A stretch of 64,000 nucleotides of DNA, from assembly GCA_024867545.1 (NCBI GenBank), contig JANFNE010000029.1, positions 186,001 through 250,000 of the forward strand, in the 5' to 3' direction. This document shows, piece after piece, positions 30,751 through 40,600 of the stretch. This DNA is from Phytopythium helicoides. Lineage: Eukaryota > Oomycota > Peronosporomycetes > Pythiales > Pythiaceae. A program made the translations under genes and the position numbers. The notes beneath the pieces are model-generated. The model saw only the letters and a list, made by a program, of their open reading frames with translations. It did no database searches and was not told the origin of the DNA. Position 1 is the first letter of the stretch; each line of letters begins with the position of its first letter.

Positions 30751-31788
30751 ATGAGTCTCCTCCATCAATGTCCTGAGGCTGCTCACAGCGTGACACTGCT
30801 CCCGGTCTTCTTCTTCCACGGTCTCATGGGTAATCCGGGTGAAGCTGAAAACTTAACGAAGGCCTGTGAAGCCCAAAGACGCGTCCTTGAATCGCTAAGC
30901 TTCTTCTCACCCGGGAAAATATCCATCTCGCTCCACAAGCAAGTCCCTCTCGCCATCGAGCAGATCCGATCGATCGTTGCCAGTGATGACCGGTTCAAGA
31001 ATGGGTACATCTTCATCGGTTTTTCTCAAGGGGGATTGCTTGCTCGTGCGGTCGTCGAGGAGATGGATGATCACCAGGTGCACACGTTGGTCAGTCTTAT
31101 GGGCGTGCAAAATGGCTGGTTTTACGGCCCACAATCAGAGGAGACGGATCCTCTTGCGGGTTTTCTTGCAATAATTGGCCCGAAAGTGATCCCGGATTCT
31201 GGTTTTGACTTTGCGCGCTACAGCAATGACCCGTCGACATGGCGAGGCGAAGTGTAACGCAACCTCGCCACATTCTTCAAGCAGCGCAAGGACCTCAATG
31301 ACGAGTTCTCATACCCGAATCTAGTGCGCTCACCGGCACTTGACGATTGGCTCGACAGCAACTCGTTTCTACCGAAGATGAACAACATCAACAAGTGCAA
31401 ATCGGCTGAGGACATTGTTGATCAGCAGCGACGCAAGAACAACTTTCTCAAACTGAAGGCTGCTTACTTCTTCGCCTCGCCAGGCGACGACATCCTCACA
31501 CCTTGACAGACCTCGATATTAGGTCGCTACAGCGAGGTGGACAGCATCGAGGAGATCGAAACCAAGTTTGAGGACTTGAAAGTCGTCGATATGCATGACA
31601 CGACCGAGTAGAAGAAAGACACGTTTGGTCTGAAGACTCTGGACGAGCGTGGTGGATTGAATCTGCATGTGGTTCTGGATGTTCCTGATTGTGGGTGAAT
31701 TGTTGATACCCCTCTGATTGGCGATCCGACTCGCATCTGCGAGTTTCAGATGAAGTCCAACGAGCATATCAACCCTGCTCTCCCGTAA
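30751..31788 (+). pseudogene. PPT2-type thioesterase pseudogene, locus 6
   Basis: A full-length copy of 345 codons with no indel that shifts the frame but four internal stops: TAA at 31255 (Gln in relatives), TGA at 31504 (Trp), TAG at 31609 (Tyr) and TGA at 31696 (Trp). The catalytic histidine codon is also changed (VPDCG instead of VPHCG). The first 168 codons are intact and include the elbow GFSQGG, so a truncated product could be made. The N-terminal half is nearly identical to locus 7, including GFSQGG. Confidence 0.9.
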
Positions 31789-32401
31789 GGTTTACATTTC
31801 GAATTGCGAAGCACTCGAGGACACGCTTCGTCTCGAATGCATGGCAGTTTCTTGCTGGCAGAAGCAATTTGGATTGAAGCGTAAGGTTTGATTATCGACT
31901 TGAGCTCCAAGTAGTTTTGAATGTGATATCAGTAAATGCTTATCCCCGTGCTCTTGATTATATATATTACAAAATGGCTGCTCGGCTGAATCAAACAGCA
32001 CCTTGTCTGAAAGCTCACCAACCACTACTGCAACACAAATCTTTCCTTGGGGTGTTGTTCTTCTAGAGCTAAGCAATTTTGCATTTGCTGGAAATGCCCT
32101 TGAGGCTGTCCAAACCAAATCTACGGTATTTTCTGGGGAAGCACGAACCGATCATTTCACTCTGACATCACGACGGGCCAAATCTTTGTGCTCATATAAA
32201 AATGCAGCCACTTGTCTGCTTACCGCAAGGGTAAAGTCACAACTCGATTGTGTCAACAATCCATGAGACCATCACTCATGGCCACAGCAGATGGAGGACA
32301 GCGCGTTCGTCTACTGCACAGGCATCCTAGAGAATCTCTTGTTGTATTGTACCAGGTAGAATCCTCCTTCTCTCTTTCACACTCGAATTCACCTCGAAGC
32401 C
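31789..32401. other. Intergenic region
   Basis: About 0.6 kb between loci 6 and 7. A weak initiator-like TCACACTCGAATTC lies at 32377-32390, 11 nt before the ATG of locus 7. Nothing else is recognised. Confidence 0.4.
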
Positions 32402-33427
32402 ATGAGCACCTCGCAAGAATCCTTCGACACCAAGTTGCTGCCTGTGTTCTTCTTCCACGGCCTAACAGGTCAACCTGCCGATGCTGAAAACTTGAGGAGG
32501 GCGTGTGCTACGCAAGGACGTTACTTGGTTCCACTGGCATTCTGCCCCGCCGAGAAGTCTGTTGTTTCGCTTCACAAGCAAGTCCCTCTCGCCATCGAGC
32601 AGATCCGATCGATCATTGCCATTGATGACCGGTTCAAGAATGGGTACATCTTCATCGGTTTTTCTCAAGGGGGATTGCTTGCTCGCGCGGTTGTAGAAGA
32701 GATGGATGACCACCAAGTGCACACTTTGATCAGTCTTATGGGCGTGCAAAATGGCTGGTTTTACGGCCCGCAGGCAGAAGATTCAGTCCCGCTGGCGGAT
32801 TTCCTCTCCGAATTTGGCCCGAAGGTGATGCCGAGTTCTGGCTTCAAATTCGCGAGCTACAACAACGACCTATCGACATGGCGAGGAAAAGTGCAACGCA
32901 ACCTTGCTACCTTCCTCAAGGAGCACAAGGACCTCAACAACGAGTTCTCGTACCCGAATCTTGTGCGGTCTCCAGTGGATAGCGACTGGCTCGATAACAA
33001 TACTTTCTTGCCGAAGGTCAACAACATCAGCAAGGCCGAGTCCAGCGGGGAAGTCGCTGACCAGCAGCGACGCAAGAACAACTTCCTCAAACTGAAGGCT
33101 GCTCACTTCTTCGCCTCGCCAGGTGATGACTGCGTCACTCCGTGGCAGACCGCAATTTTTGGACGCTACGGCGAGGTGGACAGCATCGAGGAGATCGAAA
33201 CCAAGTTTGAGGACTTGAAGGTCGTCGATATAGACGACACGACCGAGTACATCGAAGACACGTTTGGTCTGAAGACGCTGGACGAGCGTGGTGGATTGCA
33301 TCTCCACGTGGTTCCAGACGTTCCTCATTGTGGCTGGATTGTTGATACCCCTCTGGTTGGCGACCGGACTCGCATCTGCGAGTTCCAAAAGGTCTTTGAT
33401 GAGCATATTGAAGCCTCGTTGCCCTAG
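32402..33427 (+). CDS. PPT2-type thioesterase-like, locus 7
   Basis: A 341-aa protein starting MSTSQESFDTKLLPVFFFHG, no signal peptide. The elbow is GFSQGG (Ser about 88), Phe replacing the usual His. The acid site reads SPGDD and the histidine is in PDVPHCGW. The segment around the elbow is almost the same at DNA level as in pseudogene locus 6 (for example the stretch around 32630-32690 against 30994-31054), pointing to gene conversion or very recent duplication. Confidence 0.9.
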   Translation: MSTSQESFDTKLLPVFFFHGLTGQPADAENLRRACATQGRYLVPLAFCPAEKSVVSLHKQVPLAIEQIRSIIAIDDRFKNGYIFIGFSQGGLLARAVVEEMDDHQVHTLISLMGVQNGWFYGPQAEDSVPLADFLSEFGPKVMPSSGFKFASYNNDLSTWRGKVQRNLATFLKEHKDLNNEFSYPNLVRSPVDSDWLDNNTFLPKVNNISKAESSGEVADQQRRKNNFLKLKAAHFFASPGDDCVTPWQTAIFGRYGEVDSIEEIETKFEDLKVVDIDDTTEYIEDTFGLKTLDERGGLHLHVVPDVPHCGWIVDTPLVGDRTRICEFQKVFDEHIEASLP

Positions 33428-33650
33428 AGCTTGCTTGCTGTGTTGTCAAGGGCGGCATTAGTTTAGGCACGGTCTGGCTTAGCCATATCACAACAAGAAG
33501 TCTAGTGAAAAATCTCACCAGGATGATTTGTCCTAGTGTAAGTATCAACACACCTAAACATAGTTTGACTCGAGCTCTTGTTCGGATGCAGACTGCTCGT
33601 TTGCCGAACTCTAGACGAAAGTGCCCACAGAAATCACTAGCAGAAGCACT

Positions 33651-33905
33651 TCATGTTAGACTTACAAAGTGAAGTCGTTGTTTGAAAGGAGTCCACGGTT
33701 CATAGCTGCCAGAAATCTCGTGTAGCTTTGCTTGCGGCAAGTAGGGTTTCTCGAATGGGAGACTATAGTTGTTGATAGCATGTCGACCAAATGCTCTTAC
33801 GCTGTCATGTCCAGCACTGTAGCTCGGATCAAGGGCAAAGCTCAAAGTTAAGCAAAGAGCAAAAATGGCTGACCCAGTGGGCAACCTGATTACGGTACAC
33901 TTCAT
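33651..33905 (-). CDS. Possible small secreted protein (84 aa), doubtful
   Basis: From ATG 33903-33905 the frame gives an N-terminus MKCTVIRLPTGSAIFALCLT that resembles a signal peptide, followed by a Tyr/Pro-rich tail (INNYSLPFEKPYLPQ). No paralogue is in the window and I do not recognise the family. No clear core promoter is seen upstream. It may equally be a relic or chance frame. Confidence 0.3.
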   Translation of the reverse strand: MKCTVIRLPTGSAIFALCLTLSFALDPSYSAGHDSVRAFGRHAINNYSLPFEKPYLPQAKLHEISGSYEPWTPFKQRLHFVSLT

Positions 33906-34162
33906 CAAAGTGATTGCAGAGCCTCCCCCACATCAGTTTCCTGATTGATGTGCAGCAAAAGCTGCAATTCGCTATGGTCGAGCAATGAAACGCGCATCCT
34001 CTTGTTGACGTGGACACATCTGCTGATCTTGCAGGTTCATCCAGGACCTGGTCTGACCAAGGCTCTTGCAAAGGATCTCCTGTCTCTGACCGTCCAGCTG
34101 GGTTCTTGATCTCTCGTCTCTACATGGAGCCTCCAGGCAGCAGGTTCCGCTTCGGGCGAGAC

Positions 34163-34176
34163 CCAGTCTCCAATCC
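34163..34176 (+). promoter_or_regulatory. Initiator-like core promoter of thioesterase locus 8
   Basis: CCAGTCTCCAATCC resembles the TCAGTCTCCAATTC type sites seen upstream of other genes here, 12 nt before the ATG. Confidence 0.4.
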
Positions 34177-34188
34177 GCCTTGAAAACC

Positions 34189-35223
34189 ATGAGTGCCTCG
34201 CAAGAATCCTCCAACACCGCTGGCGGCGCGCAATTGCTCCCCGTCTTCTTCTTCCACGGTCTCACTGGAGTCCCGGAGATGGGTCAGAGCTTGGAGAAGG
34301 CGTGTGCGGCACAAGGCCGTGCGGTGGTGTCGCTGAGCTTTTGTCCGGGGGAGAAGTCTTTCACCTCGGTGCACAAGCAGATCCCACTCGCGATCGAGCA
34401 GATTCGCTCGATCGTTGCCAGTGACGATCGATTCAAGAATGGCTACGTTTTCGCTGGGCACTCGCTCGGTGGCATGCTGGCGCGCGCGGTTGTCGAGGAG
34501 ATGGATGACCACCAGGTGCACACACTACTCAGTCTTGCAGGTGTGCAGAACGGCTTGCACTACGGTCCCCAGGCCGAGGACGAAGGCACACTCGCGATTT
34601 TTCTCGAATTATTTGGTCCTGTGACGATGCCCAAGCTGCTCGACTACGAAAGCTACCGCAAGGACAAGTCCACGTGGCGCGGCAAGGTGCAGCGCGATTT
34701 TTCAGTTGAGCTGACGCAGCACAAGGAGTACCAAGACGAGATCTGCTTCGTGAACCTGACTCGCGTGCCGTCACGCAGCGACTGGCTCGCTACCAACACC
34801 TTCCTGCCGAAATACAACAACGTCAACAAGGCCGAGACTGCCGAAGAAATTGCCGACCAGCAGCGTCGCAAGAACAACTTCCTCAAGCTGAAGGCTGCTC
34901 ACTTTTTCGCTTCTCCAGGGGATGGGTATGTTGCACCGTGGCAGATTTCGGTTTTCGGCCACTATAGTGAAGTGGATAGCCTCGACGAGATCGAAACCAA
35001 GTTCGAAGACTTCAAGATCCTTGATGTGCACGACACGGTCGAGTATAAGGAGGACACGTTTGGTCTGAAGACCCTGGACGAGCGCGGTGGACTTCACCTT
35101 CAAGTAGTGCCAAACGTGCCTCACAACGCTTGGTTTACGGACAGCCCTCTTACGGACGACCCGACGCAGGTGATTACTTACCAGACAGTCTTCGACAAGT
35201 ACATCGGCCCAGCACTGCCTTGA
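34189..35223 (+). CDS. PPT2-type thioesterase-like, locus 8
   Basis: A 344-aa protein starting MSASQESSNTAGGAQLLPVF at ATG 34189, no signal peptide. The elbow is GHSLGG (Ser about 92), with acid in SPGDG and histidine in PNVPHNAW. It differs from loci 4-7 by a four-residue insertion before the domain and by a variable middle (LLDYESYRKDKSTWRG), where the family contacts substrate. It lies head to tail with loci 7 and 9. Confidence 0.9.
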   Translation: MSASQESSNTAGGAQLLPVFFFHGLTGVPEMGQSLEKACAAQGRAVVSLSFCPGEKSFTSVHKQIPLAIEQIRSIVASDDRFKNGYVFAGHSLGGMLARAVVEEMDDHQVHTLLSLAGVQNGLHYGPQAEDEGTLAIFLELFGPVTMPKLLDYESYRKDKSTWRGKVQRDFSVELTQHKEYQDEICFVNLTRVPSRSDWLATNTFLPKYNNVNKAETAEEIADQQRRKNNFLKLKAAHFFASPGDGYVAPWQISVFGHYSEVDSLDEIETKFEDFKILDVHDTVEYKEDTFGLKTLDERGGLHLQVVPNVPHNAWFTDSPLTDDPTQVITYQTVFDKYIGPALP

Positions 35224-35867
35224 TTCGTACCTCGAGAAAAAGGTTTGGATACTAGTGAGCAGTCGTTTCATCTGGCCAGCTCAAAGACCTGAATGCGTGT
35301 CGTGTTCAATGTACGATCCTACAAATGTCGTTCCTCAAGATAGAGCATGGATGGAGTTGAATGCATTCGGCTTCGTTTCACGCATCTGTTGTTGTGTATT
35401 CGTAAGATGCGTAGTGGAAGGTGTCGGTATCTGCATGGCTCAGTGGAAGAGCAACACTGCGGATTATTCTTCCTGTGGAGCTCGAGAGAGACTATGGAGT
35501 GGGCTGTAGAAAAAGTCCTAGGCTGATTATCCTAAAATAGTTGATGATAACGCGGTTTCTTGATCACTTTAGGTCTTTTACACTACTTTACAGTAATACA
35601 TCCTATCCTGCTCCAATTTAGTCAGTCAAGTTGAACTTCGACCAGCATTCTTGCATTGACGATCACGGAAACACGGCCTTCTGCCAATCTGCAGCGCATT
35701 ACCACTTCAATTCGTTCCATTTGATTGGTTAAACCGATTTTGGAGGAGCTGTAGTACGTCAACTCGCTTCAAATCGCGTCACCTCTGACTCCCAAGTCGT
35801 AGAGCACACGCATCAAGTTGGTATGAAGGGACAAACGTCAATTTCACCAGGGGCTTGGCAAACGCTT
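35224..35867. other. Intergenic region between loci 8 and 9
   Basis: About 0.65 kb with no gene. AT-rich around 35520-35640. Confidence 0.45.
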
Positions 35868-35883
35868 TCCCACTTTGCAATTT
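35868..35883 (+). promoter_or_regulatory. Initiator/FPR core promoter of thioesterase locus 9
   Basis: TCCCACTTTGCAATTT agrees with GCTCATTYYNCAWTTT at 13 of 16 positions, 60 nt upstream of the ATG at 35944. Confidence 0.65.
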
Positions 35884-35943
35884 CCCAGCAACCAGCAACA
35901 ACCAAGCGCGTCTTTACCAGCAGCCCCAACAACAACAACTGCC

Positions 35944-36960
35944 ATGAGCTCCAACAATGAAAGCAAGACCCTGCCAGTTTTCTTCTTCCACGGACTTACT
36001 CGCAATGCCTCGGACGGCGACAATCTCAAAAAGGCACTTGCAGCGCAAGGTCGAGACCTGTTTCCACTGAGCTTCGCTTCTGACGAAAAATCTGGTACCG
36101 GCCTCAACAAGCAGGTCCAGCTCGCAATCGCGGAAATTCGATCGATTGTTGCCAGTGATGACCGATTCAAGAACGGCTACGTCTTCGTGGGTCATTCTCA
36201 GGGAGGAGTGATCGCTCGAGCGGTCGTAGAAGAGATGGACGACCACCAAGTGCACACGTTGGTCAGCCTTGCCGGTGTGCAAAACGGATCGTTTTTTGGC
36301 CCGCAGCCGGAGGATGTTGCACCTTTGAAGGACGTGCTCGCGCTGTATGGTCCGGTACTGCTCCCGAACGTGAAGTTTGACTTCAAGGGCTATCACGACG
36401 ACGTGACTACATGGCGTGGTAAGGTGCAGCGCGACCTGGCTACGCTTTTTGTCGATGCTCCCGATCTTCAAGACGAGGTATCGTTCACCAACCTGCAGAG
36501 AGCACCGTCACGTGAAGACTTTCTGGCTGGAAACTTGTTCTTGCCGAAGATCAACAATCTGAACAAGTGCAAATCATCGGAAGAGACCTCCGATCAGCAA
36601 CGCCGCAAGTACAACTTCCTCAAGCTGAAGGCTGCCCACTTCTTTGCTTCTCCAGGAGATGGCGTGGTGACGCCATGGCAAATTTCGGTTTTTGGCCGGT
36701 ACAACGAAGTGGACAGTCTTGAGGAGATCGAGACCAAGTTCGAGGACTTCCAGATCCTTGAGATGCGTGACACGACCGAGTACATCGAGGATACGTTTGG
36801 TCTGAAGGAACTGGACGAGCGCGGTGGACTTCATCTCCATGTGGTTCCAAACGTACCTCACGGCGGATGGCTCGCGGATTCTCCTCTTGCTCATGACCCG
36901 AGTTATGTGAGCAAATTCGTGGCTGTCTTCGACGAGCATATCCGTGTGGCGTTCGCTTAG
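35944..36960 (+). CDS. PPT2-type thioesterase-like, locus 9
   Basis: A 338-aa protein starting MSSNNESKTLPVFFFHG at ATG 35944. The upstream in-frame TTG falls inside the core promoter and is not a start. No signal peptide. The elbow is GHSQGG (Ser about 85), with acid in SPGDGVVTPWQ and histidine in PNVPHGGW. It is the last of the plus-strand tandem run. It shares the signature DDRFKNGYVF with loci 4, 5 and 8, while the LLPNVKFDFKGYHDD region is its own. Confidence 0.92.
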   Translation: MSSNNESKTLPVFFFHGLTRNASDGDNLKKALAAQGRDLFPLSFASDEKSGTGLNKQVQLAIAEIRSIVASDDRFKNGYVFVGHSQGGVIARAVVEEMDDHQVHTLVSLAGVQNGSFFGPQPEDVAPLKDVLALYGPVLLPNVKFDFKGYHDDVTTWRGKVQRDLATLFVDAPDLQDEVSFTNLQRAPSREDFLAGNLFLPKINNLNKCKSSEETSDQQRRKYNFLKLKAAHFFASPGDGVVTPWQISVFGRYNEVDSLEEIETKFEDFQILEMRDTTEYIEDTFGLKELDERGGLHLHVVPNVPHGGWLADSPLAHDPSYVSKFVAVFDEHIRVAFA

Positions 36961-37675
36961 CTCTCAAATGACAGAGAACTTTGTTCGCTGTAGCAAATTG
37001 CTAACCTCAATGGAGGGGTTCGGATCAAAACAAACGAATCAATTCGGATTTGCGACAATTATCTCTTTTCTAAGGCGATCAAATCGACAGCTCTTCATCA
37101 GTGTGCCTTGCTAGCATTGTAGCACCGACGAAACCCTACACAGGCCTCGTGTGATGAAAACTGCAGCTTCATTGCAATACCTCGGAGAGTCGTGGTTTGC
37201 CAGGGCCTGGAGGACCAATAGCGAGGATCGATTTGAGCGAATGACGTTTCGAAGTGATGATGTCATCTAGTGGTTCTGCGTGGTTTGACACTAATCAGGC
37301 AAATCATATCGCAACTGCATTGAATCGTCAGCTGACCTTGCCTTGTTAACAAATCTAGCGGGTTGCAGCGAGCTTGTCGTGATGCGATAAGAGGGTAATG
37401 CCGCGCCTAGGAGTTGCATTTGACAAAGAATAAAATTGAGTTCGGAGTAATCCCTGTCATCGTGACCGTCGGCAGTTTGGAACGTGCGCAATGGCGAAAT
37501 CGGCTGGAATGCCGCTATCATCATAAAATCTTCAGGTCTGATTTTGCAATTGATGTTCAGGCCGGAAAGAGAACGAGAACATATTTGGTAGGGAGAAACC
37601 ATTTTTATTGTGCCTTTGCTATATTCGAATTGTTCATCGATGAGTATTTGCCAATGGCACGCGCAAACCTGCAAC
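36961..37675. other. Intergenic region with an ATPase relic
   Basis: About 0.7 kb. The only recognisable content is the P-loop relic at 37190-37290 (-). The rest is AT-rich and featureless. Confidence 0.4.
37190..37290 (-). pseudogene. Relic of a SpoIIIAA/Ycf45-like P-loop ATPase
   Basis: On the minus strand the sequence reads LDDIITSKRHSLKSILAIG followed by PPGPGKPRLSEVL, then a stop. It aligns with LEDLLISKDHAHRSVLVIG-PPRSGKTTLLRDV of the intact gene next door (37676-40702). The lost GKT threonine and the short length show it is a dead fragment, left by a local duplication. Confidence 0.65.
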
Positions 37676-40600
37676 CTATCTACCGGGCTTGACGCAAATC
37701 GATCCCGTCGCTGGATTGTAGCAACGAATGATGCTCTCACCAAATCCATTTCTAGCAGCGCTCTCAAAGTCTGGTGTCACTTTGACACTCGTTGGGTCGT
37801 CGGTACTCATTTCAATTATCGAGCTAAAAAGACCGTGGCCATCTTGTGAGAGTAAATCGCATACTCCACTCATTCGGGTAGTTACTGAGGTTTGCATTTT
37901 GCTCCCTTTCCGCAAAGATGCGAATGAACCTTGAATACCAACAATTAGACGTATTCCACGCTCCTTCGCAGCCCACAGCGCCATGAAGTCGTCTTCGAAC
38001 TCGACCTCATCTACTATCAGCGTGTGCACTTTGTGGTTTCGGATACAGTCACGGATCACGGATCCCTGCTGTTTACGCTCGGTGACCATGCAACGTATCG
38101 TAGATGTTTCTCCGAGTCCTTCGAGCGGAATTGCATCGTCACCTCCACCTCCAAGCTCGTTCCACGTGTCGATAACATAGGTTTCGTGTGGCGGAAGTCT
38201 CAGTTGTTTTGCAACATCTCGCAGCAGTGTCGTCTTGCCCGATCTCGGAGGTCCAATAACGAGGACCGATCTATGAGCATGGTCCTTTGAAATGAGCAGA
38301 TCTTCTAGCAATTTTGCTTGGTTCGACACAACCCTGCCTATGCGAATACTAATACTTGTGACATCTGCTGTTGCATTTGGAGCACAAATCACACCGAGTC
38401 GGTGTAGTGAGCGCGTCGTGACTCGATTGCCCATCGTTGGAAAATCTCGGTAACGAGCTTGATCGGCAATGAATTGAAGCTCAGTCCTCGATATTTCTTG
38501 AGTCATCGGAAACCAGCGTGATAAATGACTCGGAATAGCAGTTACAGATATTCCTCCTGGGTTGATGGAAATATTCGTGATACCTACCAGCTGCTTACCC
38601 ACCATTGACTGCAGTAGCGTCGAAACACGCGAGGGAAGAAGTGACCAAAATGAATCCGAATCGATCGACACTCGTACAGGGAGCTTTGGCGGTGTCTCAA
38701 AGAGCTCGGCACTTTGCATCTTACAACAATTGATCCGAGTAAAACCGATCGACGAGAAGCCGTTGTTTTTGATCGCTTCCATCCAACGCCTTGAGGTTTT
38801 GGAGAATATTGCTGGCTTTAAAAGCGTTGACATTCCCGCAACCAGAAGTAACGATTTACGAATTGACGTTGCGGTTTCCACTAGTGTTGTTGACATCCAG
38901 TCGGCAACAATGGTTCTAGTTCCGTTTCCAAGAAGAGATTTTGAACTCATAGGATCGGGTTCACCCTCGATTCGCGCTAAATCACTGATGTTATTTTTTT
39001 CGGAATATAGCGCAGTCGTGTCAAACCCATGAGCTTGATACAGTGGCAACGCATTGCCGATAAGAGGAGGTGGAGAGATGCTGGTATTAGCTTTCTTCAT
39101 CCTGAATAAAGATTCTAAGGTGTGTCTAGGCATATGGGTTGACGGCAGAGATGAACGCAATGAGCTAAATTCAAACGAATTTGAGCTTTTGGAGTCGGTG
39201 GGGACTTCGACTTTCCGTGACGAATCTAGGTGAGATTTGACTGTATCTTCTTGTCCAGTCATAGCATCTCCAGCACTGGGAAACCTGACTTCAGCTGATG
39301 CAGAAGTGCTGTTGTTAGTGGTGGTATCAATAAATTGAGACGGCGCTTGTGCATAAGTGGGGATTCGAATATCTGTTGGATTAAGCTTGTTTTTCTTTGC
39401 ACGAGAAACATGAATTCGGCGGCTCTTTCGCTGTGCAGGCATTGCTGTGCCGAGCGAAAATACTGGAGGGGATGCAAACACTGCTTTCTTTGGAGAGTTG
39501 TTCGAGCTCCCTTCAGCTTCGCCTAGCCAATTCTTTCGATGAAACCCTTGGGGTGTATTTTCTGTGTTTTTGTCAATTGTATTTCTCACCATTGAGGAGC
39601 CGTTAGTGCTTGCGGTTTTCTGGTACTTTAAGCGATACCAATCATCCATCGCTTGCGAGAGCATTTTGAGCGCGTCTGTGCTCAAATACAAACCAGCTCC
39701 ATCTTTGACTTCAGTATTTTTAATGTTAACATGAGTACAGAATCGCAACTCTTCGAATGAAAGCATCGGAAAAAGGCGCGCCATTAGAACCAAATTCTCT
39801 CTGTCATTGTCTTCATCGATCATATTACTGTGCGGTAGAGGTGTATTGATAGCATTTCGGATTGTTGTTGGTGATGGCGGTGGTGGTACGGATTGAGGCA
39901 CCGAAACAGAAAATGATGCTGTAGTACAATTAGCTTGCATTGAAGCTGCGGAGGGAGAGGGTGTAGGATTTGATACTGCTGAAAAGGAAAATGCGGCTGT
40001 TGGAGTTGGAACTGGGGCTGGACCAGTAACTGGTACTACACGTGGAGCTGATTCTGATGCAGCTGAGAAATTAAACGAACTAGGAGGTGGCGTAGAAGGA
40101 GGCAAAGGCTGAGCATCGAACAATGACTTCATGACAACCCCACGCGTGATCCCACTTTGAGATCTCAGAGCAGATTCCCAAATCATCTGAAGTTTCGGAA
40201 AAATGTTGCATTCGGCAGGTACCCCTTCTCTGAGTTGTGAGCCGAATTGATTGACTATTTCGAATGCAAGTTGCACGTCCACGCATTTGGCCAACTCGAA
40301 GTTTTGTAGGCCATGTTTCGCCAACCACCATGCAGCTTGGTGGACGCCAAAAAGCACCTTGAGTTTGTCCTTGTCCTGCAGAAGCTGTCGTATGATATTA
40401 ACGAGCAGCATCTTGTCCAACCGCTTCACATCCAAAACGAAGTTTTCGACCGAGGCAGTATTGTCCTTCTCAACTGTGTATGTCGCGGCACTTATCGCCA
40501 CTGCAATCAGGGTCCACTCATTTTTCTTACTATCTGTCGGCGCGAAGAGCGTATTTGACGCTTTCATTGACGATAATTTCGCCATTTGGAAATGTACGCC

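Larger units (their letters stand above)
33428..34188. other. Intergenic region between loci 7 and 8
   Basis: About 0.76 kb. It contains one possible small gene on the minus strand (33651-33905, separate entry). An initiator-like CCAGTCTCCAATCC at 34163-34176 lies 12 nt upstream of the locus 8 ATG. Confidence 0.4.

Noticed and set aside
23552..36960. Thioesterase tandem repeats considered as a CRISPR-like or satellite array
   Set aside because: Repeat units are whole genes of about 1 kb with unique spacers of 0.3-0.8 kb; this is ordinary tandem gene duplication.
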